5,955 nucleotides of DNA from Actinomycetota bacterium (GTDB lineage: Bacteria > Cyanobacteriota > Vampirovibrionia > Obscuribacterales > Obscuribacteraceae): assembly GCA_903970355.1 (NCBI GenBank), contig CAJCIF010000131.1:1-5955 (forward strand). The letters run 5' to 3'. A program made the position numbers and the translations under genes. This document shows, one piece after another, positions 1-5,195 of this stretch; the stretch's first letter is position 1; every line of letters starts with the position of its first letter. The notes below the pieces were generated by a model. The model searched no databases. It had not been told where the DNA came from and saw only the letters and a program-made list of their open reading frames with translations.

Positions 1-84
1 TGCTGCAAATGACATACCGCCTGTAACGGGAGCTGCCAGTGTGGCGGCCGTTCCTATCAGTACAGCTGCCGTAGCCGAAGCAAT
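1..84 (-). other. Hydrophobic Ala/Gly-rich segment of the giant protein, at window edge
   Basis: Residues 1111-1138 are free of charged residues and rich in Ala, Gly, Val and Leu (for example ATAAVLIGTAATLAAPVTGG). They follow a charged, possibly coiled-coil helix at ~1086-1109. The segment could be one transmembrane helix or half of a hydrophobic hairpin. The window ends inside it, so its extent is unknown. Confidence 0.5.
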
Positions 85-3000
85 CGCTGATTTATCGGTT
101 TTCAATTTGGTAATTGCAGATTCGAGATCGTCCAACAGTTCTTTTGATTCAATTCCGCTTAGCGAACGATAATGCTGAGCAGCGCACGCGACAGCTTTCT
201 CGTAATTTGATTTCGCCTCGTCCATTTGCAATCCGCTTGATCCGATCAAATCAGCCATGGCACGCCCCAAACCAGAATTGGCATTCTCTATCTGCTCGTA
301 AATAGTATTTATGTGATCGTGGGGAGTCTTGTCAAAAAGCGCGCTTGATAGTTTCAATCGACTGTCCGTATCAAGACTGGCAATATCATTTACAATTCCT
401 GAATGGGGAGAATAGCGAGTTTGATAATCAACTTGAACAGCCTTTTTCTCTTCTTCTGACATTGAGGAAACAACTTGCTCAACGCGAGTTTTGTCCGGAG
501 CAATTCCCAGGACGTATGCTCTCAGGTAGTCAGCAGCCAGCGCCGTGATGTTATGCTGATCGGATGCGTGGTGCATGATATTTTGCACAACTACAATTTC
601 TTTTGGTTCCAATACTCGGTGTAACTCAGCTTGTACTTTGCGCGTTGCAGGATCACCAGGATTTTTGTTGAGTATTAGATTGCGTTCGTCTGCGTTAGCA
701 TTGATGAGCAATTCTGCCATCGTTGATTTGTCGCGTTTATTGAGCTCTAAGCGCTCTGCAATATTTTCGGGTTTGAGGCGTAAAATTCCCGGTGCCATCT
801 TTTTATAGTCTTCATCGCCCCCATTTTGCCAAAAGGCTGTGGACAACATAGCTTTTATACCGGTTAGGTTATCTTTATCGCCAAATTCAACTTGGGCCTG
901 CTTTAGAAGGTCAGGGTTTTTTCCAAGAATCTTGGCTACGGTTTTGGCAAGATCTGGCTGCTCACCACTAAGTGCACTTCCGTTCGCCGCCTTTGCATAA
1001 GCGCAGATAAGTGCCTTGTTCGGTTCTGTGCCTTGCGCATAATTATTCAATATGGATTCGGCAACCGTCTCATTGTTTTGCCACAAATCGTTTCCAGCAA
1101 AAACATCATCCATTTTTTGCCTGAGCTTGCGAACAAATAGGATGGCCGGATCATGCGAAGGTGCGTTATCGCTCAGACCTTTAGACCTCTCAACACCCAG
1201 TCGATACAGTTCTCGTTCTTCCTTCGCCATGTTGGCAATTGATTCAATTGCATGACCTTGATCATTTCCAACAATGCCCTGGCACTTATCGAGTTCATGG
1301 ATAATGGGTCCTTTACTCACATCTTTCGATTCGGCAAACGTATGTTTGGCGAGTTTTTCGTTAAGGAAATTGAGGGCTTCTTTTTGATCCGAACAAGCGA
1401 CTGCAATTGCATTGTTGGCCAATTGTCTATAAAGATCATCGGATTTCAAACGTTTGAATGTTGTTTCGTCCATATGCTGAAGCTCAGCGCGAAATTCATC
1501 ATTGCTAAGTCGTGAATGCCAATTGCTGCCGTGAGTTTCGAGTTTGCTTAAGAAACAACAACCGGGGGCGATGATATCTTCTTGCCATTTTTTGAGAAGA
1601 GAAACTTGATCGGAAGTTTGCCAGGGATAGAAGTTACATGTTGCTTGTTCGAGCGCTTTGTAGACTTCGTTGTGGAACTGATTTGCCTCCTGCGCATTCA
1701 CATCTTTCGGAACCTTCGCATTGGGGTTCAGTGCAAGTTCCACTCCGGTTCGATAGAGTTGCCTCTCCTTGTCCGTAAAATGTTTGAGAACGCTTTCGAT
1801 TTTGTCTTCATCTTTACCAAACAAACCTATCTGATCTTTAATTTCATGGCCAACCGATTCCTTTCCTTTTCTGGCCAAATCAGTTGCCACAATGGCATCA
1901 CGGTCTTCCGCCGGCATTCCTTGCCGGGACGACTTGTATAGATTGACTGGATTCCAATGATCTAAGAACGAGCCACCAAATGCATCTTTTATACGTGCCT
2001 CACCACCATGAGTGAGAAATTCGGTTCTTGCTCGCGGGCTGATTTGCTGAAACACTGTCTTGAACAAATTCAAATCGCGCCCTTCCATAGCAATTGCGGC
2101 CAATCGCAAATTGTCATTGTCAGAGCGTTTATCTAACCCGCTCGCTAATATGGCGAGGGCACCTTTGGCTTTTTCAGATAAAAATGTACTGCCGCCCAAA
2201 TCGCCAATCATGCTTGTGCCAAATAATTGTCTATAAATTTGCCCTGTTTCTTTAGCAGTTTTGGAATTCATGGTGGCAAACGATGCAATCAATTGATCTT
2301 CGATGTTTGCCCTGGTTTTGCCATCGGGATCGGTTCCACTTCGAGAGTATTCACCTTGTCCATCAAACGCATCAAGTTCCTGGTAATGCGCAAGCAAGCC
2401 ATGAACACGAACGGCTTCAATTTGCGCTTCGCTATGCGTAGCTCCGTCGCCATCTTTCAAACGCAAGAGGGATTGCGCTTCATCTTTCATTCGTTCATTA
2501 TGCAGTTCACCGATATACTCACCGAGGTCGCTGCAATATTTTTGCCTGAACTCTACGCGCAAAGCTCTTTTATCGGCTTCCGATTTGCCGGCAAGAATTT
2601 TTACTACAGCGTCTCCATTCTGAGCATCAACGGCAGTGTGAATCGCTTCTGCATCGAGAGCCATTGCCTGCGGACAGACCGCTTTATGCACTAAGGTTGT
2701 TGCACCTTTTGCATCTACTTCCTTTACTTCGCCATTGTTTTTTACAAGTTCCTCTGTGCCGTTGAGACGAATGACAGCAGTGTTTTTGGACTTATCGGTA
2801 TACTCCAGGCCCCGATTTTCGTCCCAATGCACACTACCTTCCCAACTGCCCTTATTGCTTTTCCAAACACCCTTTTCTTTATTAAAAACTTGTCCGTCCG
2901 GTTGCGTGATCTGTATCAAACCTCCAGCCCGGTCGTATCCGAAAGAGTACTTTTGATGAGTAGCGGTTTCAATGCCAATTATTTTTCCATTTTCTGCATA

Positions 3001-3414
3001 TGTCTTGCTTGATCCATCTTCCTCAATTACGCGTCTCGAACCATCTGCTCGAAATTCCGTAATTTCCCTCGTCAACTTGTTTGCGAAGCTCACGTTGCCG
3101 CTTTTTTGATCGATCGAAATATCGCCTTCGAAATTTCGCGTAAACTGATTAATCCAGTGATCTCCATCGGTTTTATCCAACCGCCCAAGAATCTGTGGAT
3201 CATTGAATTCAACTATATGACCTTTTGCGTCATACTTGATCCTTCGGTGCATATAATTAGCAAGCGTTATATCAACGACGCGGTTTTGCGCGTCTCTGGT
3301 GACTACGTGCGTAGAGTTAGCATCAGCACGCAGTTTATCCGCTGCTTTGCCGCTTACCGAAGCGTGAATTTCTTTGCTTTTATCTGATCCGTTAGGTGTC
3401 GCGTTTCTATCCAT
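1..3414 (-). CDS. Giant YD-repeat / helical-repeat protein, C-terminus cut by window edge
   Basis: An unbroken minus-strand frame of 1138 codons starts at ATG 3414 and continues past position 1. GAGGT at 3421-3425 is a Shine-Dalgarno site 6 nt before this ATG and supports the start. There is no signal peptide: the N-terminus is polar and charged. Residues ~40-240 are short beta-hairpin repeats of RHS/YD flavour (YDAKGHIVEF at 61-70, FRADGS at 121-126, FGYDRAGGLIQITQPDG from 158). Residues ~250-1100 are mostly helical. They contain degenerate units: 253-318 and ~958-1027 resemble annexin repeats, and 523-559 and 706-742 share the motif ER-x-LYR-x-GVE. Residues ~1111-1138 form an Ala/Gly-rich hydrophobic stretch that could be a membrane segment. 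The exact function is unknown. Large proteins with this type of N-terminus occur in Obscuribacterales, which I state from memory. An RHS toxin is less likely because no RHS core is visible, but the unseen C-terminus could change this. The frame is certain; the domain names are inference. Confidence 0.93.
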   Translation of the reverse strand, partial: MDRNATPNGSDKSKEIHASVSGKAADKLRADANSTHVVTRDAQNRVVDITLANYMHRRIKYDAKGHIVEFNDPQILGRLDKTDGDHWINQFTRNFEGDISIDQKSGNVSFANKLTREITEFRADGSRRVIEEDGSSKTYAENGKIIGIETATHQKYSFGYDRAGGLIQITQPDGQVFNKEKGVWKSNKGSWEGSVHWDENRGLEYTDKSKNTAVIRLNGTEELVKNNGEVKEVDAKGATTLVHKAVCPQAMALDAEAIHTAVDAQNGDAVVKILAGKSEADKRALRVEFRQKYCSDLGEYIGELHNERMKDEAQSLLRLKDGDGATHSEAQIEAVRVHGLLAHYQELDAFDGQGEYSRSGTDPDGKTRANIEDQLIASFATMNSKTAKETGQIYRQLFGTSMIGDLGGSTFLSEKAKGALAILASGLDKRSDNDNLRLAAIAMEGRDLNLFKTVFQQISPRARTEFLTHGGEARIKDAFGGSFLDHWNPVNLYKSSRQGMPAEDRDAIVATDLARKGKESVGHEIKDQIGLFGKDEDKIESVLKHFTDKERQLYRTGVELALNPNAKVPKDVNAQEANQFHNEVYKALEQATCNFYPWQTSDQVSLLKKWQEDIIAPGCCFLSKLETHGSNWHSRLSNDEFRAELQHMDETTFKRLKSDDLYRQLANNAIAVACSDQKEALNFLNEKLAKHTFAESKDVSKGPIIHELDKCQGIVGNDQGHAIESIANMAKEERELYRLGVERSKGLSDNAPSHDPAILFVRKLRQKMDDVFAGNDLWQNNETVAESILNNYAQGTEPNKALICAYAKAANGSALSGEQPDLAKTVAKILGKNPDLLKQAQVEFGDKDNLTGIKAMLSTAFWQNGGDEDYKKMAPGILRLKPENIAERLELNKRDKSTMAELLINANADERNLILNKNPGDPATRKVQAELHRVLEPKEIVVVQNIMHHASDQHNITALAADYLRAYVLGIAPDKTRVEQVVSSMSEEEKKAVQVDYQTRYSPHSGIVNDIASLDTDSRLKLSSALFDKTPHDHINTIYEQIENANSGLGRAMADLIGSSGLQMDEAKSNYEKAVACAAQHYRSLSGIESKELLDDLESAITKLKTDKSAIASATAAVLIGTAATLAAPVTGGMSFAA
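334..543 (-). other. Annexin-like helical repeat, last candidate (residues ~958-1027)
   Basis: The segment contains ADYLRAYVLG, then RVEQVVSSMSEEEKKAV, QVDYQTRYSPHSGIVNDI and SRLKLSSALF. The order is helix, 'MS-x-EE' loop, helix ending in Y-x-x-RY, then a short helix and a closing helix. This matches the order in the 253-318 unit and in annexin repeats. The calcium-binding glycine loop is missing. This is a pattern-level call only. Confidence 0.35.
1189..1302 (-). repeat. Intragenic protein repeat copy B (residues 705-742)
   Basis: This is the second copy of the diverged repeat, with landmarks IHELDK, GIVGNDQG and EERELYRLGVE. An I-E-S triplet also matches copy A if one residue is gapped. 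The DNA has diverged strongly, so this is an old duplication of a structural unit and not a recent tandem repeat. Confidence 0.6.
1738..1851 (-). repeat. Intragenic protein repeat copy A (residues 522-559)
   Basis: This is the first copy of a diverged protein-level repeat in the giant protein, with landmarks GLFGKDED and KERQLYRTGVE. Aligned without gaps to copy B, 183 residues downstream, about 13 of 37 positions are identical, including H-E, G-x-x-G-x-D, E-R-x-L-Y-R and G-V-E. The GLFGKDED turn sits where annexin repeats have their G-x-G-T-D/E loop, so this may be another degenerate annexin-type unit. Confidence 0.6.
2461..2658 (-). other. Annexin-like helical repeat, first candidate (residues 253-318)
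   Basis: The translated segment follows the hydrophobic spacing of a single annexin repeat: an AEAIHTAVDA helix, a short NGD turn where annexins carry G-T-D/E, a VVKILAGKS helix and loop, an ADKRALRVEFRQKY helix, then CSDLGEYIGEL and a final EAQSLLRL helix. The length of about 66 residues suits the family unit of about 70. The canonical GxGT calcium loop is not intact. An unrelated helical repeat is the main alternative. Confidence 0.4.
2695..3297 (-). other. YD/DG beta-hairpin repeat region of the giant protein
   Basis: This is residues ~40-240 of the giant protein. Short units alternate strands with turns of the type YDAKGH, DQKSGN, RADGS, EEDGS, AENGK, YDRAGG, QPDGQ, NNGEV and DAKGA. The pattern is known from RHS/YD repeats and from N-terminal regions of large Obscuribacterales proteins. 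Tryptophans in the KGVWKS and GSWEGS contexts punctuate it. No complete RHS core or self-cleavage motif is visible, so I call this a YD-like beta region and not an RHS protein. Confidence 0.6.
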
Positions 3415-3530
3415 ATAACAACCTCAGCACGCCAATTTGACCTGCAACTTAATGGGTTTCGCGCATATACAAGCCGCTCGATTACCACCGTATTTGGTGA
3501 CAAGCGAAGCAGTACATTGCAAGCAATCCC

Positions 3531-3558
3531 ATAATATAGAAGCGGTAACAGCTTCCAA
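3531..3558 (-). promoter_or_regulatory. Candidate sigma70 promoter for the giant-protein gene
   Basis: On the minus strand, TTGGAA (3553-3558; 4/6 match to TTGACA) and TATTAT (3531-3536; 5/6 match to TATAAT) are separated by 16 bp. This would give a leader of about 110 nt before ATG 3414. The spacer overlaps an inverted repeat, GAAGC-N7-GCTTC (3539-3555), a possible operator. The call rests on consensus matching alone. Confidence 0.28.
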
Positions 3559-3649
3559 CCACAGGCTGGCAGATGCAAGGTGTATAGGGCTTTTGGGTTG
3601 CGGTTTGCACCGCTGTAGATTGTAAAGTGGTTAAAGTATCCCGAATAAT

Positions 3650-3670
3650 TTTGGCAAATGTTTGGCAAAT
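3650..3670 (+). repeat. Paired TTTGGCAAAT direct repeat, 11-bp period
   Basis: TTTGGCAAAT occurs at 3650-3659 and again, identical, at 3661-3670, one helical turn apart. Each copy is nearly palindromic (TTTG-G-CAAA). An inverted 8-bp part, TGCCAAAA, is at 3738-3745. The pair is about 120 bp before the protease start and about 236 bp from the giant gene start. Identical sites in phase suggest binding of a dimeric or tandem regulator, which I cannot name. Confidence 0.5.
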
Positions 3671-3790
3671 CAAGGAAACGCTAAGAATTCATCAATTCGC
3701 TGATCGAGTAGATGGAGTTTATAGTTCGCCAGTAAACTGCCAAAACTTTCTGATGTAATTTGCCTGGTTACCAAATTCTCCATTCCACTA

Positions 3791-4561
3791 ATGAAACATT
3801 CGAACCATGAAATCAACTTGCACTATCTGACCGAAACAAATGGGATAGAAAGCAAGACGACTGCATTCGATGCGCATGAAAAATTCGTTGACTGCTTTAG
3901 GCGCAGCCAACCAAGCACTGTTAAATTGACCAGCTCCGCTATGCTTTCTACTCTTTCAGGCGCAGAAAGTTTGCACCGATCGGGTAGCGGTGTATTTATA
4001 AATAAAGCCGGTCAGGTGCTTACTGATCTCCATGTGGTGGATGGGTTCAACGAAATTGATGTTCAAACCAGTCAGGGAAAGCATTACAGTGCCTACGTAG
4101 ATAGAGTCGATCGAGAACGCGGTTTGGCACTTTTATCCATTGCCATTTCCAAAAACAGCATTTTGCCTCATCTAGATCTAGCGAAAAAGCCTGCTCATAA
4201 CAGTGCAGCTTTCGTATTCGGTTATCCGGCTGGGAAAACGGAATTGTACGGATCGCCTAGCAGGTTTTTAATGGATTCATCATTTGAACAATTATCTTTC
4301 AGCCGTATGGTAAATATCTCCAAGTCTCTGGTACCAGATCAGGAACGCTCAGTAATGGTGCTTGAGAGTCATACTGCACCCGGTGAATCCGGAGCACCAG
4401 TAATTGATATGGATGGACAGATAATAGGACTCGTCCAAGCGAGCGACAATTTTTCAACATCCGTTGCGACAACCTGGGAAGATATCAAATCATTTTTGGA
4501 CTTCAAGCCAAAACGTCGGTCTACAGCAGTTCACCAAGTATTGGATCATCTTCACGGCTGA
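3791..4561 (+). CDS. Trypsin/HtrA-like serine protease-fold protein with substituted catalytic Asp
   Basis: This 256-residue protein has a chymotrypsin-like (S1C/HtrA-type) fold from about residue 40 to 235. GSGVFI at 65-70 and LTDLHVVDG at 77-85 give the catalytic-His block (H81). GLALLSI at 111-117 is the block that normally reads D-[LI]-A-[LV]-L, and here Gly111 replaces the catalytic Asp. APGESGAP at 196-203 gives the nucleophile S200 with its oxyanion-hole glycine, followed by the usual IIGLV strand. There is no PDZ domain and no signal peptide, so it probably acts in the cytoplasm. The ATG at 3791 is the only ATG/GTG/TTG after the in-frame stop at 3722-3724, but no clear Shine-Dalgarno precedes it. 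It stands alone, divergent from the giant gene and converging on the 142-residue gene. It may be a weak protease, a pseudoprotease, or active through nearby acids D107/E109. Fold confidence is high; activity is uncertain. Confidence 0.9.
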   Translation: MKHSNHEINLHYLTETNGIESKTTAFDAHEKFVDCFRRSQPSTVKLTSSAMLSTLSGAESLHRSGSGVFINKAGQVLTDLHVVDGFNEIDVQTSQGKHYSAYVDRVDRERGLALLSIAISKNSILPHLDLAKKPAHNSAAFVFGYPAGKTELYGSPSRFLMDSSFEQLSFSRMVNISKSLVPDQERSVMVLESHTAPGESGAPVIDMDGQIIGLVQASDNFSTSVATTWEDIKSFLDFKPKRRSTAVHQVLDHLHG

Positions 4562-4592
4562 TTTGCACTTTGAATTTTGTTCGATGCTTTAA

Positions 4593-5021
4593 TTAGCTAG
4601 CCAGACTCGGCACCCAACGTTTGCCATCGAATTCGACCCAATTGCCAGTGCCTTCTTGAAGATTGCGGAGATATTGGATCCAGTAGCGCGCGGCGCCATC
4701 TTTGGATCTGACACCAGATACGATACCGGGGTTACCGTTTTGATCATGGCAGATATCAACGATGAAGAAATTTCGGCCGCTTGATGCGAGCATTTCATTT
4801 AGCTGTTGAATTTCACGAGCGAAAACTTCGCGTGCTTGTGATGAAAGAAGAGCAGTCTTGCTGTCTTGATCCAGTTTGCAGATGGCGGATGTCCATTTGC
4901 TATCGATTAAATCTTCGAAGATGTCCTTAGCAATTTCATGACTGCTTTGTGGCAACTCATAATTCAGGATGTTATCGGAGAGTTGAGCGTTTTCAACAAA
5001 GATCATTGGTTGCGAGTTCAT
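4593..5021 (-). CDS. Unrecognised 142-residue cytoplasmic protein
   Basis: I do not recognise this family. The start at 5021 is chosen because a strong GGAGG (5028-5032) lies 6 nt upstream. The frame stays open to an ATG at 5141, but that extension would be read through the 11-bp repeat array and has no protein-like look. There is no signal peptide or membrane segment. Predicted by eye: two amphipathic helices (about 25-50 and 57-80), then beta strands at NFFIVDICHD (84-93), GIVSGVRS, ARYWIQYLRN (111-120) and NWVEFDGKRWVPS (127-139). Helices followed by a curved sheet with conserved-looking aromatics could suit an NTF2/SnoaL-like fold, which is speculative. It is transcribed divergently from the TPR gene, with the repeat array between them, and converges on the protease gene across 31 bp in which I see no clear terminator. 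Confidence 0.82.
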   Translation of the reverse strand: MNSQPMIFVENAQLSDNILNYELPQSSHEIAKDIFEDLIDSKWTSAICKLDQDSKTALLSSQAREVFAREIQQLNEMLASSGRNFFIVDICHDQNGNPGIVSGVRSKDGAARYWIQYLRNLQEGTGNWVEFDGKRWVPSLAS

Positions 5022-5022
5022 T

Positions 5023-5060
5023 GTGTGCCTCCAGAGGAGCTGAGTTAGTAAGGTGTGCCT
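5023..5060 (-). repeat. Direct repeat AGGCACAC in the leader of the 142-residue gene
   Basis: AGGCACAC (minus strand) occurs at 5053-5060 and again at 5023-5030, exactly 30 nt apart. The second copy includes the end of the Shine-Dalgarno. The repeat could be chance, or it could be an RNA- or DNA-binding site in the leader. Confidence 0.35.
5028..5032 (-). promoter_or_regulatory. Strong Shine-Dalgarno that fixes the start of the 142-residue gene
   Basis: GGAGG on the minus strand ends 6 nt before ATG 5021. It lies within the perfect 10-bp palindrome CCTCTGGAGG (5028-5037), and CTCC just upstream could pair with GGAG across a 3-nt loop, so access may be mildly reduced. It decides in favour of 5021 over the more distant in-frame ATG at 5141. 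Confidence 0.75.
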
Positions 5061-5066
5061 TCGATG

Positions 5067-5095
5067 AATACACAATAATCCCCACCACGTGACAA
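5067..5095 (-). promoter_or_regulatory. Candidate promoter of the 142-residue gene, -35 inside the repeat array
   Basis: On the minus strand, TTGTCA (5090-5095; 5/6 match to TTGACA) and TGTATT (5067-5072; 4/6 match to TATAAT) are 17 bp apart. The -35 is the last heptamer of the 11-bp repeat array, as in PhoB-activated promoters where the regulator takes over -35 recognition. The predicted leader is about 40 nt. Confidence 0.4.
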
Positions 5096-5132
5096 TTCGG
5101 TGACAGGTCCGTGACAGTTCTGTGGCAGGAAC
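5089..5132 (-). promoter_or_regulatory. Four tandem 11-bp repeats, PhoB-type Pho-box-like operator
   Basis: On the plus strand the array reads GTGACAATTCG (5089-5099), GTGACAGGTCC (5100-5110), GTGACAGTTCT (5111-5121) and GTGGCAGGAAC (5122-5132), with no gaps. On the minus strand this becomes CTGCCAC, CTGTCAC, CTGTCAC and TTGTCAC separated by 4-bp spacers. The classical enterobacterial Pho box is CTGTCAT heptamers at 11-bp period with 4-bp spacers, bound head-to-tail by PhoB. The orientation matches transcription of the 142-residue gene, and the promoter-proximal TTGTCA can double as its -35. The array also lies just upstream of the TPR gene's candidate promoter. The repeats are seen directly. 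Assignment to a PhoB or other OmpR-family regulator is inference. Confidence 0.7.
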
Positions 5133-5142
5133 GCAACCCAAT

Positions 5143-5172
5143 TTGGCTTACTGCATCAAAATCGAATAGAAT
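5143..5172 (+). promoter_or_regulatory. Candidate promoter of the TPR gene
   Basis: TTGGCT (5143-5148; 4/6) and TAGAAT (5167-5172; 5/6) are 18 bp apart. Transcription would start near 5179 and leave a short leader of about 17 nt carrying the Shine-Dalgarno. The 11-bp repeat array ends 10 bp before the -35, a usual place for an activator. Confidence 0.4.
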
Positions 5173-5195
5173 GCACCTACTCCCAGGTAAACTCG

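Larger units (their letters stand above)
3415..3790. other. Divergent intergenic region between the giant-protein gene and the protease gene
   Basis: This gap of about 376 bp separates the divergent starts at 3414 (minus) and 3791 (plus). It holds the minus-strand Shine-Dalgarno GAGGT at 3421-3425, a candidate minus-strand promoter, a short hairpin GCGGT-TTGC-ACCGC at 3600-3613, an inverted repeat GAAGC/GCTTC at 3539-3555, and a paired TTTGGCAAAT motif. On the plus side, TATAGT at 3720-3725 and TGTAAT at 3754-3759 resemble -10 hexamers, but neither has a convincing -35. No gene is supported: short open frames here have no good ribosome site and overlap the giant gene. Confidence 0.6.

Noticed and set aside
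2227..2694. Plus-strand open frame of 155 codons
   Set aside because: It lies wholly opposite the giant minus-strand gene, has odd composition and no ribosome site. It is an antisense shadow, like the other plus-strand frames between 114 and 3387.
3600..3613. Hairpin GCGGT-TTGC-ACCGC as a terminator
   Set aside because: It has no T-run on either side and lies in a divergent promoter region where no transcript is expected to end.
3354..3668. Minus-strand open frame of 104 codons overlapping the start of the giant gene
   Set aside because: It overlaps the giant gene's start in another frame, has no clear Shine-Dalgarno, and its translation shows no domain pattern.
4562..4592. Bidirectional terminator between the convergent protease and 142-residue genes
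   Set aside because: The 31-bp gap is AT-rich but I could not find a stable stem followed by a T-run on either strand.
5089..5132. CRISPR array or simple tandem-repeat expansion
   Set aside because: The units are 11 bp with no spacers, degenerate in the non-core bases, and located exactly at promoter positions. A regulator operator explains them better.
5022..5141. N-terminal 40-residue extension of the 142-residue protein
   Set aside because: The added residues are encoded by the 11-bp repeat array and leader, while ATG 5021 has a strong Shine-Dalgarno 6 nt upstream.
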